64,000 nucleotides of DNA from Pseudomonas karstica (GCF_009707515.1 NZ_WLYI01000005.1:158266-222265), one strand, 5' to 3'; positions 40,336 through 49,476 are shown, counted from the stretch's first letter. Numbers and translations are program-made. The notes: generated by a model from the sequence alone, not told the origin.

Positions 40336-40566
40336 ATGGCACGTTTCTTCCGTCGTCGTAAGTTTTGCCGCTTCACCGCTGAAGAAGTGAAGGAGATCGA
40401 CTACAAAGATCTCAACACTCTGAAAGCCTATGTATCCGAGACCGGCAAAATCGTTCCAAGCCGTATTACCGGTACCAAAGCTCGCTATCAGCGTCAGCTG
40501 GCCACCGCTATCAAGCGCGCCCGCTTCCTGGCCCTGCTGGCCTACACCGACAGCCACGGCCGCTGA
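40336..40566 (+). CDS. rpsR: 30S ribosomal protein S18
   Basis: A 76-residue S18 with the typical start [16 protein letters not shown] and the basic stretch [21 protein letters not shown]. Ribosome site TAAGGAG; 28 bases after rpsF. Confidence 0.97.
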   Translation: MARFFRRRKFCRFTAEEVKEIDYKDLNTLKAYVSETGKIVPSRITGTKARYQRQLATAIKRARFLALLAYTDSHGR

Positions 40567-40602
40567 GACCAGGCAGTCGACAAGTAGTAAGGGATTGAAT
40601 GC

Positions 40603-41496
40603 ATGCGCGCCTTAGCTGAGTTCATCATGCGCGGTCGTGTGCAGGCCACTCTGGTAGTGGCTGGATGTGCAGCATTGCCGTTGTTGTATTGGTTGGGTGC
40701 TGCCGCGGGAAGCTTCGTGCTCCTGCGGCGCGGTTTGAAGGACGCTATTGGCGTTCTTGCCTTGGGATTGCTGCCGGCCTTGATCTGGTGGCTGCAATTC
40801 GATGATCCACGGGTACTTCTGGTACTGCTGGGGTCATCGAGCCTTGCGTTGGTTTTACGCGCAAGTGAGTCCTGGGCCCGTACGCTGCTGGTCAGCGTGG
40901 CATTGGGGTTGGTGTATTCAGTGATGCTTGGCGCGGCTTTCCGCCCGCAAATCGAAGCGCTGGCGCAGGAGATTGTCAAAATCCTGCCCTTGGCCCTCGG
41001 GGATCTCTACCAGCAGTTGTCGGTAGATGAGCGAGCGCGTTTTGTGGCACTGATTGCACCGGTTCTAACCGGCTTGATAGCGGCATTGTTGCAGGTTGTC
41101 AGCGTGCTGAGCCTGATTCTTGGGCGTTATTGGCAAGCGTTATTGTACAACCCGGGTGGTTTTGGTCGCGAATTTCGCAGTATCAGAATCCCTGCGGGGC
41201 CGGCGATGTTGCTGCTGGCGTGCATGGTTGTCGGACCGAACTTCGGCCCACAAATGGCCATGTTGACGCCGTTGTGCAGCGTACCGCTGGTGTTCGCCGG
41301 GCTGGCCCTGATTCACGGGCTGGTCGCGCGCAAGCGCCTGGCCAGGTTCTGGCTGGTGGGGTTGTACGTCACGCTGTTGCTGTTTATGCAGCTGATCTAT
41401 CCGTTACTCGTGGTTTTGGCCATTGTCGACGGCCTGATTGATTTTCGCGGTCGTCTGGCGTCGAAAGACGCCGATAACGCGAACGGTGAAGGTTAA
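40603..41496 (+). CDS. integral membrane protein between rpsR and rplI (YybS/DUF2232-like)
   Basis: A 297-residue protein with about eight hydrophobic helices and few charged loops; a central cytoplasmic or periplasmic loop (about 125-150) carries LALGDLYQQLSVDERARF. Its position between rpsR and rplI is conserved in Pseudomonas, and it resembles YybS/DUF2232 membrane proteins, of unknown function. No catalytic motif is visible. ATG 40603 gives MRALAEFIMRGR. The spacing suggests co-transcription with the ribosomal genes. Confidence 0.7.
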   Translation: MRALAEFIMRGRVQATLVVAGCAALPLLYWLGAAAGSFVLLRRGLKDAIGVLALGLLPALIWWLQFDDPRVLLVLLGSSSLALVLRASESWARTLLVSVALGLVYSVMLGAAFRPQIEALAQEIVKILPLALGDLYQQLSVDERARFVALIAPVLTGLIAALLQVVSVLSLILGRYWQALLYNPGGFGREFRSIRIPAGPAMLLLACMVVGPNFGPQMAMLTPLCSVPLVFAGLALIHGLVARKRLARFWLVGLYVTLLLFMQLIYPLLVVLAIVDGLIDFRGRLASKDADNANGEG

Positions 41497-41514
41497 AAGT
41501 TAGAGGATTTTCAC

Positions 41515-41961
41515 ATGCAACTGATCCTTCTGGAAAAAGTCGCCAACCTGGGCAACCTGGGCGACAAAGTGAACGTTAAGGCCGGTTACGGTCGTAACTA
41601 CCTGCTGCCATACGGCAAAGCTACCGCTGCAACCGCTGCCAACCTGGCTGCGTTTGAAGAGCGTCGTGCTGAGCTGGAAAAAGCAGCAGCAGACAAAAAA
41701 GCTTCGGCCGAAACTCGCGCTGCCCAACTGGCTGAGCTGGAAGTGACTATCACTGCCACCGCCGGTGACGAAGGCAAGCTGTTCGGTTCGATCGGCACCC
41801 ACGACATCGCTGATGCACTGACCGCCTCCGGCGTTGAAGTGCAGAAGAGCGAAGTTCGTCTGCCGAACGGCACCATCCGCAACGTAGGTGAATTCGACGT
41901 AGCCGTGCACCTGCACGCTGAAGTTGAAGCCACCGTACGCGTTGTAGTGGTAGCGGCTTAA
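41515..41961 (+). CDS. rplI: 50S ribosomal protein L9
   Basis: A 148-residue L9 with the N-terminal motif [19 protein letters not shown] and [13 protein letters not shown], a long connecting helix (about 40-75) and the C-terminal RNA-binding domain. AGAGGA lies 9 bases upstream. Last gene of the ribosomal operon, before dnaB. Confidence 0.97.
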   Translation: MQLILLEKVANLGNLGDKVNVKAGYGRNYLLPYGKATAATAANLAAFEERRAELEKAAADKKASAETRAAQLAELEVTITATAGDEGKLFGSIGTHDIADALTASGVEVQKSEVRLPNGTIRNVGEFDVAVHLHAEVEATVRVVVVAA

Positions 41962-42069
41962 GCAGCACCTAACTGACTGGCACCTCGCGTGCCAGGCGGT
42001 TAACATCGGGCACGATCCTGTTTACAGGTCGTGCCTTTTGTTTTTCTACAACCCCAATTTCAAGTGGCC

Positions 42070-43464
42070 ATGAACGATATCTCCGCTCCTGAGCAATACG
42101 ATCTGCAAACCGCTGCCCTGAAGGTGCCGCCGCACTCCATCGAGGCCGAACAGGCCGTGCTCGGTGGCTTGATGCTGGACAACAACGCCTGGGAACGTGT
42201 GCTCGATCAAGTCTCGGACGGTGACTTCTATCGGCATGACCACCGCCTGATCTTCCGCGCCATTGCCAAGCTGGCCGATCTGAACTCCCCCATCGACGTC
42301 GTGACCCTTGCCGAGCAATTGGACAAGGAAGGTCAGACTTCGCAGGTGGGTGGTCTCGGTTACCTGGGTGAATTGGCGAAAAATACCCCGTCCGTTGCCA
42401 ACATCAAGGCCTATGCGCAGATCGTCCGTGCGCGGGCGACCTTGCGGCAACTGATCGGCATCGCCACGGAAATCGCCGACAGTGCCTTCAACCCGGAAGG
42501 GCGCACGGCTGAAGAGATCCTTGACGAAGCCGAACGGCAGATCTTCCAGATTGCCGAGGCGCGGCCGAAAACCGGCGGCCCGGTGAGCGTCAATGACCTG
42601 CTGACCAAGGCCATCGACCGCATCGATACCCTGTTCAATACCGACAACGCCATCACCGGCCTGTCCACCGGCTACACCGACCTTGATGGCATGACCAGCG
42701 GCTTGCAGCCATCCGACTTGATCATCGTCGCCGGCCGTCCGTCCATGGGTAAGACCACGTTCGCCATGAACCTGGTGGAGAACGCCGTTCTACGCAGCGA
42801 AAAAGCCGTACTGGTCTATTCCCTGGAGATGCCAGGTGAGTCGTTGATCATGCGGATGCTCTCGTCCCTGGGCCGCATTGACCAGACCAAGGTTCGGGCC
42901 GGTCGCCTGGAAGACGACGATTGGCCGCGCCTGACCTCGGCAGTCAACCTGCTCAACGACCGCAAGCTGTTCATTGATGACACCGCGGGTATCAGTCCTT
43001 CGGAAATGCGTGCGCGCACCCGACGCTTGGTGCGTGAGCATGGCGAGATTGGCCTGATCATGATCGACTACCTGCAACTGATGCAGATCCCCGGCTCCAG
43101 CGGTGACAGCCGAACCAACGAGATTTCCGAAATCTCCCGCTCGTTGAAAGCCCTGGCCAAGGAGTTCAACTGCCCGGTGGTTGCGCTTTCGCAGCTCAAC
43201 CGTTCCCTGGAGCAGCGTCCGAACAAACGCCCGATCAACTCCGACTTGCGGGAATCCGGAGCGATCGAGCAGGATGCTGACGTGATCATGTTCGTGTACC
43301 GGGACGAGGTTTATCACCCGGAGACCGAGCACAAAGGCATCGCCGAGATCATCATCGGCAAGCAGCGTAACGGTCCAATCGGTACCACGCGCCTGGCGTT
43401 TATCGGCAAATACACCCGTTTCGAAAACCTTGCGCCGGGCAGTTACAACTTCGACGACGAGTAA
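42070..43464 (+). CDS. dnaB: replicative DNA helicase DnaB
   Basis: The hexameric replication fork helicase. In 464 residues: an N-terminal DnaG-interacting domain (PPHSIEAEQAVLGGLMLDN), and a RecA-like domain with Walker A AGRPSMGKTTFAMN, MIDYLQLM (Walker B region) and the arginine finger region. No intein. ATG 42070 (MNDISAPEQ) is used; the frame from 42031 is longer than the family norm. Confidence 0.96.
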   Translation: MNDISAPEQYDLQTAALKVPPHSIEAEQAVLGGLMLDNNAWERVLDQVSDGDFYRHDHRLIFRAIAKLADLNSPIDVVTLAEQLDKEGQTSQVGGLGYLGELAKNTPSVANIKAYAQIVRARATLRQLIGIATEIADSAFNPEGRTAEEILDEAERQIFQIAEARPKTGGPVSVNDLLTKAIDRIDTLFNTDNAITGLSTGYTDLDGMTSGLQPSDLIIVAGRPSMGKTTFAMNLVENAVLRSEKAVLVYSLEMPGESLIMRMLSSLGRIDQTKVRAGRLEDDDWPRLTSAVNLLNDRKLFIDDTAGISPSEMRARTRRLVREHGEIGLIMIDYLQLMQIPGSSGDSRTNEISEISRSLKALAKEFNCPVVALSQLNRSLEQRPNKRPINSDLRESGAIEQDADVIMFVYRDEVYHPETEHKGIAEIIIGKQRNGPIGTTRLAFIGKYTRFENLAPGSYNFDDE

Positions 43465-43473
43465 AGTACCCCG

Positions 43474-43508
43474 CCAATTCCGACCGCAAAGGTCGGAATT
43501 GGTTAAAT
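43474..43508 (+). terminator. hairpin between dnaB and the radical SAM gene
   Basis: A perfect 12-bp stem CCAATTCCGACC-GCAAA-GGTCGGAATTGG followed by TTAAATTTT. It is probably the dnaB terminator, with the next promoter partly overlapping. Confidence 0.78.
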
Positions 43509-43560
43509 TTTGTGCTATATTTCGCGCCCGCGATTTTTCATCTCAACACCGGTCATCGTC

Positions 43561-45864
43561 ATGCAAACAGCCAAGCCGTTATTTGACTATCCCAAGTACT
43601 GGGCCGAATGCTTCGGTCCAGCGCCATTCCTGCCCATGAGCAGGGAGGAGATGGATCAGCTTGGCTGGGATTCGTGCGACATCATCATCGTTACCGGTGA
43701 TGCCTACGTCGATCACCCGTCTTTCGGCATGGCAATCATCGGCCGGCTGCTGGAGTCCCAGGGCTTTCGCGTCGGGATCATTGCCCAGCCCAACTGGCAG
43801 TCCAAAGACGACTTCATGAAGCTCGGCGAGCCGAACCTGTTCTTCGGCGTCGCGGCCGGCAACATGGACTCGATGATCAACCGCTACACCGCCGACAAGA
43901 AAATCCGCTCTGACGACGCCTACACCCCAGGCGGCATGGCCGGCAAACGTCCGGACCGCGCAAGCCTGGTGTACAGCCAGCGTTGCAAGGAAGCCTACAA
44001 GAACGTGCCGATCGTACTCGGCGGTATCGAGGCTTCCCTGCGCCGCATCGCTCACTATGACTACTGGCAGGACCGTGTGCGCAACTCGATCCTGATCGAT
44101 GCCGCTGCCGATATCCTGCTGTACGGCAACGCCGAGCGGGCCATCGTCGAAGTGGCCCAGCGCCTGTCCTGGGGCCACAAGATCGAAGACATCACCGATG
44201 TGCGCGGCACTGCGTTCATTCGCCGTGACACGCCTGAAGGCTGGTATGAGGTGGACTCCACGCGTATCGACCGTCCGGGCAAGATCGACAAGATCATCAA
44301 CCCGTACGTGAACACCCAGGACACCCAGGCCTGCGCCATCGAGCAGGAAAAGGGCCCGGTTGAAGATCCGGACGAAGCCAAGGTCGTACAGATCCTGGCC
44401 AGCCCGCGCATGACCCGCGACAAGACAGTGATCCGCCTGCCATCGGTAGAAAAGGTCCGTGGCGACTCGGTGCTGTATGCCCACGCCAACCGCGTGTTGC
44501 ACCTGGAAACCAACCCCGGCAACGCTCGCGCCCTGGTGCAGAAGCATGGTGAAGTGGACGTGTGGTTCAACCCGCCGCCCATTCCCATGACCACCGAGGA
44601 AATGGACTACGTGTTCGGCATGCCTTACGCACGTATTCCCCATCCGGTGTACGGCAAGGAAAAGATCCCGGCCTACGACATGATCCGTTTCTCGGTGAAC
44701 ATCATGCGCGGCTGCTTTGGTGGCTGCACGTTCTGCTCGATCACCGAACACGAAGGCCGGATCATCCAGAACCGTTCCGAAGAGTCGATCATCCGCGAAA
44801 TCGAAGAGATTCGTGACAAGGTACCGGGCTTTACCGGTGTGATCTCCGACCTCGGCGGGCCGACCGCGAACATGTACCGCATCGCCTGCAAGAGCCCGGA
44901 AATCGAATCCGCGTGCCGCAAGCCGTCCTGCGTGTTCCCGGGCATCTGCCCGAACCTGAACACGGATCACTCCTCCTTGATCCAGCTGTACCGCAGCGCC
45001 CGTGCCTTACCGGGTGTGAAGAAGATCCTGATTGCTTCCGGCCTGCGTTACGACCTGGCGGTGGAATCTCCGGAGTATGTGAAAGAGCTGGTGACTCACC
45101 ACGTCGGTGGTTACTTGAAGATCGCCCCGGAACACACCGAGGAAGGTCCGCTCAACCAGATGATGAAACCGGGCATCGGCAGCTATGACAAGTTCAAGCG
45201 CATGTTCGAGAAGTACACCAAGGAAGCAGGCAAGGAGCAGTACCTGATTCCGTACTTCATCGCCGCCCACCCGGGTACCACCGATGAAGACATGATGAAC
45301 CTGGCCCTGTGGCTCAAGGGTAACGGCTTCCGCGCTGACCAGGTGCAGGCGTTCTACCCTTCGCCGATGGCCACGGCCACGGCTATGTACCACTCGGGCA
45401 AGAACCCGCTACGCAAGGTCACTTATAAGAGCGACGGCGTAACTATCGTCAAGAGCGAAGAGCAGCGTCGTCTGCACAAGGCTTTCCTGCGCTACCACGA
45501 CCCGAAAGGCTGGCCGGTGTTGCGTGAAGCCTTGACCCGCATGGGCCGTGCCGACCTGATCGGGCCGGGCAAGGACCAGTTGATCCCGCTGCACCAGCCG
45601 GCCACCGACAACTACCAGAGTGCCCGTCGCAAAAACTCGACGCCGGCGGGTAGCCACAAGGTCGCCAAGGAAGCCACCACCAAGATCCTCACCCAGCACA
45701 CCGGCCTGCCACCCCGTGGCAGCGACGGCAGCAATCCTTGGGACAAACGCGAACAAGCCAAGGCCGCTGCGATGGCCCGCAACAAACAAGCCGCCAAGGA
45801 ACGTACCGACGCGGCCAAGGGCAAAGGCAAGAAGCCAGTCCGCAAGCCGGTTGTGCCGCGTTGA
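43561..45864 (+). CDS. YgiQ family radical SAM protein
   Basis: A 767-residue radical SAM enzyme of the YgiQ family, reaction unknown. The cluster motif is [19 protein letters not shown] (C-x3-C-x2-C). An N-terminal region resembles a cobalamin-binding-like Rossmann fold ([22 protein letters not shown]), and the C-terminal tail is Lys/Ala-rich and disordered. ATG 43561 is preferred to 43510. Monocistronic between two terminators. Confidence 0.93.
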   Translation: MQTAKPLFDYPKYWAECFGPAPFLPMSREEMDQLGWDSCDIIIVTGDAYVDHPSFGMAIIGRLLESQGFRVGIIAQPNWQSKDDFMKLGEPNLFFGVAAGNMDSMINRYTADKKIRSDDAYTPGGMAGKRPDRASLVYSQRCKEAYKNVPIVLGGIEASLRRIAHYDYWQDRVRNSILIDAAADILLYGNAERAIVEVAQRLSWGHKIEDITDVRGTAFIRRDTPEGWYEVDSTRIDRPGKIDKIINPYVNTQDTQACAIEQEKGPVEDPDEAKVVQILASPRMTRDKTVIRLPSVEKVRGDSVLYAHANRVLHLETNPGNARALVQKHGEVDVWFNPPPIPMTTEEMDYVFGMPYARIPHPVYGKEKIPAYDMIRFSVNIMRGCFGGCTFCSITEHEGRIIQNRSEESIIREIEEIRDKVPGFTGVISDLGGPTANMYRIACKSPEIESACRKPSCVFPGICPNLNTDHSSLIQLYRSARALPGVKKILIASGLRYDLAVESPEYVKELVTHHVGGYLKIAPEHTEEGPLNQMMKPGIGSYDKFKRMFEKYTKEAGKEQYLIPYFIAAHPGTTDEDMMNLALWLKGNGFRADQVQAFYPSPMATATAMYHSGKNPLRKVTYKSDGVTIVKSEEQRRLHKAFLRYHDPKGWPVLREALTRMGRADLIGPGKDQLIPLHQPATDNYQSARRKNSTPAGSHKVAKEATTKILTQHTGLPPRGSDGSNPWDKREQAKAAAMARNKQAAKERTDAAKGKGKKPVRKPVVPR

Positions 45865-45881
45865 TCGCTGCCTGAAACCAC

Positions 45882-45909
45882 AAAACGCCAGCCTTCGTGC
45901 TGGCGTTTT
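45882..45909. terminator. rho-independent terminator after the YgiQ gene
   Basis: AAAACGCCAGC-CTTCGT-GCTGGCGTTTT, an 11-bp stem with A- and T-runs at its ends. Confidence 0.92.
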
Positions 45910-45968
45910 GCTTTCTGGCGGGTGGGTGGTCGGTTTGTTAAGGTGGCGCCTATTCGAACACCGTCACT

Positions 45969-46067
45969 GTAGGAGCGAGCTTGCTCGCGATGGTCGTTAA
46001 GATGACGCGCAAAGCCTGACTGCCCGCGGCGAACTCAGGTTTTTCGCGAGCAAGCTCGCTTCTACAG
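45969..46067. repeat. REPIN at the left edge of the toxin/immunity island
   Basis: TGTAGGAGCGAGCTTGCTCG and its inverted partner TTCGCGAGCAAGCTCGCTTC are about 100 bases apart end to end, the standard REP doublet of this genome. Confidence 0.85.
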
Positions 46068-46096
46068 TCGTGCAGTTATTTCAAGGAAGAGTACGT

Positions 46097-47014
46097 ATGA
46101 GCAGCCCCCTGCTTGGCATTGGTATGGACCTCAACCGCTCGCAGTTCATGGCGCGCCAGCGCATCGAAAGCCAGATCAACCTGCCACGCCTGTTTGCCGC
46201 CATCGACGCCGATCCAGGTATTGTCGGCGCCGGTGTGGTGTATATCGATGCCGACTTCAATGTCGTGACCCTGCGCGAATTCAAGCCTATCTGCAGCATC
46301 AAGCCCAAACGCATCATTTTGCGCGAGGCGCAGAAGTACATTGCGCCGGCGCAGTTTGCCGAGCAAGTGACCAGCAATCCGCGTGAGTCCCGTTTGATAG
46401 GAGAGGCTGTCAATACGACCCTATCCTGTGCCGGTGCGATTCTGGGCTGGATCGTGGTGTTCAGTGGCACAGTCGCAGTGCCGTTTACGGCCGGGGCGAG
46501 CCTGGTTGTGACCGGGATCGGTGCTACGGCGGCAGCGGCCAGTACTGTGCAGTGTGTGATTGGGGGAACGAGAACGTATAACGAACTCAATGATCCGACG
46601 GCCAACGACGATATGGACAGTGAGGATTGGTATCGCTACGCAATGCCGGTATTGGATTCCGTCTCGCTGCTTGGCGCCGGAGCCTCTACCCTGACCACCC
46701 TGCGACTGTTGCAGGCCAGAAAGGCCACTACTGGCAGAAGTTGGTACGAACTTTCCAAGGGGCTGACCCGCCAGCAGCGTAAAGCGCTCACCAAGGAGTT
46801 GTTAAGCCTGAAAGATCCGAGCCTGAGCAATAAACTTTTAAAGCTGCGCCAGCGGCCAGGTGGGCTGGTCAAACGTTATTCCGCGACTGAAATCAACCAC
46901 GCGACAGTGACGCAGATTCGGGATTCTCTGGGGGCCGCCATTGGCTTTGCCGGCAGTTCCTTTTCGGGGAATATTCGTACTATTGCGGTTGGTTTGTACG
47001 AGGAGCTTGAATGA
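46097..47014 (+). CDS. putative pore-forming antibacterial toxin/effector with variable C-terminal tip
   Basis: A 305-residue protein I do not firmly recognise. Residues 1-105 are soluble (GIVGAGVVYIDADFNVVTLREF). A hydrophobic Gly/Ala-rich stretch (107-155; TTLSCAGAILGWIVVFSG, then FTAGASLVVTGIGATAAAAS) could insert into membranes, as could 192-215. The last 51 residues recur, 33 of 51 identical, as an orphan fragment at 48471. It has no signal peptide. Its stop overlaps the next gene (ATGA), which encodes a small membrane protein. This toxin-plus-membrane-immunity layout recalls pore-forming type VI effectors such as Tse4/Tsi4, but homology was not tested. ATG 46097 follows AAGGAAGAG. Confidence 0.6.
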   Translation: MSSPLLGIGMDLNRSQFMARQRIESQINLPRLFAAIDADPGIVGAGVVYIDADFNVVTLREFKPICSIKPKRIILREAQKYIAPAQFAEQVTSNPRESRLIGEAVNTTLSCAGAILGWIVVFSGTVAVPFTAGASLVVTGIGATAAAASTVQCVIGGTRTYNELNDPTANDDMDSEDWYRYAMPVLDSVSLLGAGASTLTTLRLLQARKATTGRSWYELSKGLTRQQRKALTKELLSLKDPSLSNKLLKLRQRPGGLVKRYSATEINHATVTQIRDSLGAAIGFAGSSFSGNIRTIAVGLYEELE

Positions 47015-47457
47015 TGGCGCACCAAGACTCTCTGAAGGCTTTTCTGGCCCAGTATTTTCCGGCATTCATCTGTGCCTTTTTTCTCGCCTGCTTTTCCCTT
47101 TCCGCCACTATTTCATTGGTCGCCAGTACTTATTTTCGCGGTGACCCCGGTAGGGCGCGTTATTCATTCCTGGCAGCTGTAGTGTTAGGACTACTCCTTG
47201 CGCTCAGTCATTTCGTCATGATCCGAGGGCGGGCATGGGGTGTTTGGGTCATCGTTATTTTTTACCTGGTGTGCTTTCTTACGGTTCTCTCTACTTATGG
47301 CTATCGACCGCATATGGCCGCTTATGTGACGGGCTTACTGTTTCCTCTACTGGGAGGGTGGTTGCTTAACAGTCGACGTCATCGTGAAATGCGCGCTCAA
47401 TTATTGATGCTGCGCCAAATGCGTCAGGCTGCTAAAACCTCCGGCAGGTCCCGGTAA
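47011..47457 (+). CDS. small membrane protein, candidate immunity protein 1
   Basis: 148 residues with four predicted membrane helices (about 11-36, 48-68, 76-94, 104-120) and a positively charged cytoplasmic tail LNSRRHREMRAQLLMLRQMRQ. The ATG overlaps the toxin stop (ATGA), so translation is coupled, as is usual for toxin-immunity pairs. It is paralogous to the next three small genes, sharing F-hydrophobic-RGRxW and HREMRAxLL motifs. Function is inferred from context only. Confidence 0.65.
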   Translation: MMAHQDSLKAFLAQYFPAFICAFFLACFSLSATISLVASTYFRGDPGRARYSFLAAVVLGLLLALSHFVMIRGRAWGVWVIVIFYLVCFLTVLSTYGYRPHMAAYVTGLLFPLLGGWLLNSRRHREMRAQLLMLRQMRQAAKTSGRSR

Positions 47458-47463
47458 TTAGAG

Positions 47464-47913
47464 ATGAGAGATGTGCCTGCTTCGAACAGTTTTCTCGCCA
47501 GCTATTTCCCGGTGTTCATGGGCACGATCTTCATGGCAATTTTTTCTGGCTCCGCCGCTGTTTCCTTGGCGGGTGTGACTTATTTGCGTGGTGTTGATCC
47601 CTCGCTCAAGACCAACTCCTCCGGGCTGGCGATCCTGGTGCTGGTCGCAGTGCTGGTATTTGGTAACGTCATGATCGCGCGAGGGCGCCCGTGGGCCGCC
47701 GGGCTGGTGGCGGGCTATCTGGGGAGCAGCCTGTTATTTGTGGTGCCGATGATTCAGTACCACCCTCACATGCTGATCTATTGCTCGGCTGTCCTCTTTC
47801 CGTTGTTAGGGTTGCTATTGCTCAACAGCAAGAGCCACCGTGAAATGCGCGCAAAACTGCTGGAGATTCGCCACCGGCGGCAGGCCGTGAAAGCTCAGCA
47901 CAAAAAGCGCTAG
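47464..47913 (+). CDS. small membrane protein, candidate immunity protein 2
   Basis: 149 residues, four helices, with SFLASYFPVFMGTIFMAIFSG at the start and LLNSKSHREMRAKLLEIRH at the end. The tail is almost identical to paralogue 4 and close to paralogue 1. It starts 6 bases after paralogue 1, in the same transcript. The middle two helices are the most divergent part, where specificity for different toxin tips might lie. Confidence 0.62.
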   Translation: MRDVPASNSFLASYFPVFMGTIFMAIFSGSAAVSLAGVTYLRGVDPSLKTNSSGLAILVLVAVLVFGNVMIARGRPWAAGLVAGYLGSSLLFVVPMIQYHPHMLIYCSAVLFPLLGLLLLNSKSHREMRAKLLEIRHRRQAVKAQHKKR

Positions 47914-47944
47914 CTCAACAAAAAACACTGGGTAGATTCGCCGG

Positions 47945-47995
47945 GCGGATGAGCTCAAAAGTATCGCAACGGGTTTATATGAGGAAATCAACGAA
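47945..47995 (+). pseudogene. remnant of a toxin C-terminal tip (fragment 1)
   Basis: Between paralogues 2 and 3 one frame reads IRRADELKSIATGLYEEINE; the part SIATGLYEEI matches the toxin's C-terminal TIAVGLYEEL. A TAG lies just upstream in the same frame, so only the end of a tip remains. It abuts the start of the next small membrane protein, the same order as in the intact pair. Confidence 0.5.
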
Positions 47996-48453
47996 TGGAT
48001 GACCTTCACACGCTTCGTGATTTTTTCAGGCAGTCCTTCCTCACTTTTTTGGTCGGAATCTTTGCCGCTTACTGCTCCTTGGCGTTTGCTACGGCACTGG
48101 CCTTTGTCACCTATTTTTGTGATGCCTCTATCGGCGACGGCACGGGTGTTTCAATCTTTCTCGCTGGGGCGCTACTGGTGCTGTTAACAGTCCACAGCAA
48201 CTTTATGATTCTGCGGGGCAGACCCTTATGGGTATGGGTATGGGTCATGGTGATGATCTATCTGGGGTGCTTTCTGTTTGTCTTGTCTATGATCCAACTC
48301 CATACACACAGGATTGTTTATTGGCTGGCGCTGGTCTTTCCTTTGTTCGGGTTGCTGACGGTCAATAGTGTCGGCCAGCGCAAGATGCGCGAGACACTCG
48401 TGAAGATCCGCCACTTGCGCCAAGCCGCAATTGCCGAACACAAGTCTCGATAA
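47995..48453 (+). CDS. small membrane protein, candidate immunity protein 3
   Basis: 152 residues and four helices; the most divergent of the four paralogues, with tail VNSVGQRKMRETLVKIRHLRQ followed by AAIAEHKSR. A repetitive WVWVWVMVM segment is in helix 3. ATG 47995 is embedded in the end of the toxin-tip remnant. Probably protects against a different tip variant. Confidence 0.62.
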   Translation: MDDLHTLRDFFRQSFLTFLVGIFAAYCSLAFATALAFVTYFCDASIGDGTGVSIFLAGALLVLLTVHSNFMILRGRPLWVWVWVMVMIYLGCFLFVLSMIQLHTHRIVYWLALVFPLFGLLTVNSVGQRKMRETLVKIRHLRQAAIAEHKSR

Positions 48454-48470
48454 ACGTATCGTTTTGCTTT

Positions 48471-48635
48471 CCCTCGGGTGAATTGCCCAAGCGTTTCACA
48501 CCTACTCAGATCAAGCACGCAACCGTCACGCAGATAAAGGACGCCTTGGGGGCTTCTATCGGATTAACCGGAAGCGCGATTTCGGGAAATGTTCGAACCC
48601 TTGCTGTAGGCCTGTATGAGGAGATTGACCAGTGA
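48471..48635 (+). pseudogene. orphan toxin C-terminal tip (fragment 2)
   Basis: 54 codons in one open frame, with no start codon, ending in TGA. The last 51 or so residues align without gaps to the toxin C-terminus: 33 of 51 identical by eye, including HATVTQI, SGN and AVGLYEE. Its stop overlaps the GTG start of the following small membrane gene (GTGA), reproducing the ATGA overlap of the intact toxin-immunity pair. Confidence 0.72.
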
Positions 48636-49081
48636 ATGATGAGCTGAGTATCCGGGCGTTCCTGTCCACGTATTTCCCGGTTTTTATGGGCGCAATATTT
48701 GCGTCGGTATTTTCCCTGGTTTTTGCTGTGCCGTTGTTTTTTGACAGCTACTTTCGAAATTTACCGTTGGCCGACAATGCCAAATACTCTTTCCTGGGTG
48801 GAATTGCGCTCACAGTGGTCATCGTGCATTGCAACTTCATGATTGCACGTGGGCGACCGCAATGGGTGTGGCCATTAGTGGTGCTGTTGGGGCTTTGTTT
48901 TTTGGGTGTATTGCCCACCATTGAGTACCGACCGCATAAGTTGATTTACGGTTTGAGTGCGTTTCTTCCATTGCTTGCTCTGCTATTGCTCAACAGCAAG
49001 CGCCACCGCGAAATGCGCGCAAAACTGCTGGAAATCCGCCACTTGCGCCAAGCCGCAATTGCCAAACACAAGTCTCGATAA
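48632..49081 (+). CDS. small membrane protein, candidate immunity protein 4
   Basis: 149 residues, four helices (FLSTYFPVFMGAIFASVFSL at the start) and the tail LLNSKRHREMRAKLLEIRHL. GTG 48632 overlaps the stop of the orphan tip. Closest to paralogue 2 at both ends. Its own toxin body is missing, so it would serve as an orphan immunity gene or as a spare cassette. Confidence 0.63.
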   Translation: MNDELSIRAFLSTYFPVFMGAIFASVFSLVFAVPLFFDSYFRNLPLADNAKYSFLGGIALTVVIVHCNFMIARGRPQWVWPLVVLLGLCFLGVLPTIEYRPHKLIYGLSAFLPLLALLLLNSKRHREMRAKLLEIRHLRQAAIAKHKSR

Positions 49082-49095
49082 ACGGCCGATGCTTC

Positions 49096-49194
49096 TGTAG
49101 GAGCGAGCTTGCTCGCGAAAAACCTCAACGATAACGTGTGCATCCAGGATAAACGCGTCGCCTATGTGTTCTTCGCGAGCAAGCTCGCTCCTAC
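49096..49194. repeat. REPIN at the right edge of the toxin/immunity island
   Basis: TGTAGGAGCGAGCTTGCTCG ... TTCGCGAGCAAGCTCGCTCC, the same doublet as at 45969-46067. It starts 15 bases after the last immunity-like gene. Confidence 0.88.
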
Positions 49195-49246
49195 GATGCG
49201 GGGGGATTTTGAGTAGTGCGGGGGATGTCGTTGGGGTGTTGTGACA

Positions 49247-49278
49247 GATGATCGTTCCCACGCGCGGGAACGATCATC
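49247..49278. terminator. strong hairpin, REP-derived or terminator of the minus-strand small gene
   Basis: A perfect 13-bp stem GATGATCGTTCCC-ACGCGC-GGGAACGATCATC, 9 bases beyond the stop of the minus-strand 62-residue gene. It has no T-run; related to the GGGAACGATCAG repeat arms elsewhere in the window. Confidence 0.65.
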
Positions 49279-49287
49279 AGGAGGGTC

Positions 49288-49476
49288 TCAGGCCTCGGGC
49301 GCCTGATCTTTCGGTGCTTCGGTCTCGTCAGTTGCCACTTCACCTTCTGCATCCGGGTTCAGTGCGCCAGCTTCTTCATCGGCTGCAGCTTTCTTGCGTT
49401 GCAGCTTTTCCTCTTTCTTCTGTTCCTTGGCCAAGTCTCTCTGACGTTTGGCGAAGGAGTAATTAGGTTTTGCCAT
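49288..49476 (-). CDS. small conserved hypothetical protein, Lys/Glu-rich
   Basis: 62 residues: MAKPNYSFAKRQRDLAKEQKK, then a basic helical segment and an acidic tail (DEEAGALNPDAEGEVATDETEA). There is no membrane segment or known motif. AGAGGAT lies 6-12 bases upstream of ATG 49476, and the segment before it (to 49569) is non-coding in style. Small proteins of this kind are common in pseudomonads; function unknown. Confidence 0.72.
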   Translation of the reverse strand: MAKPNYSFAKRQRDLAKEQKKEEKLQRKKAAADEEAGALNPDAEGEVATDETEAPKDQAPEA

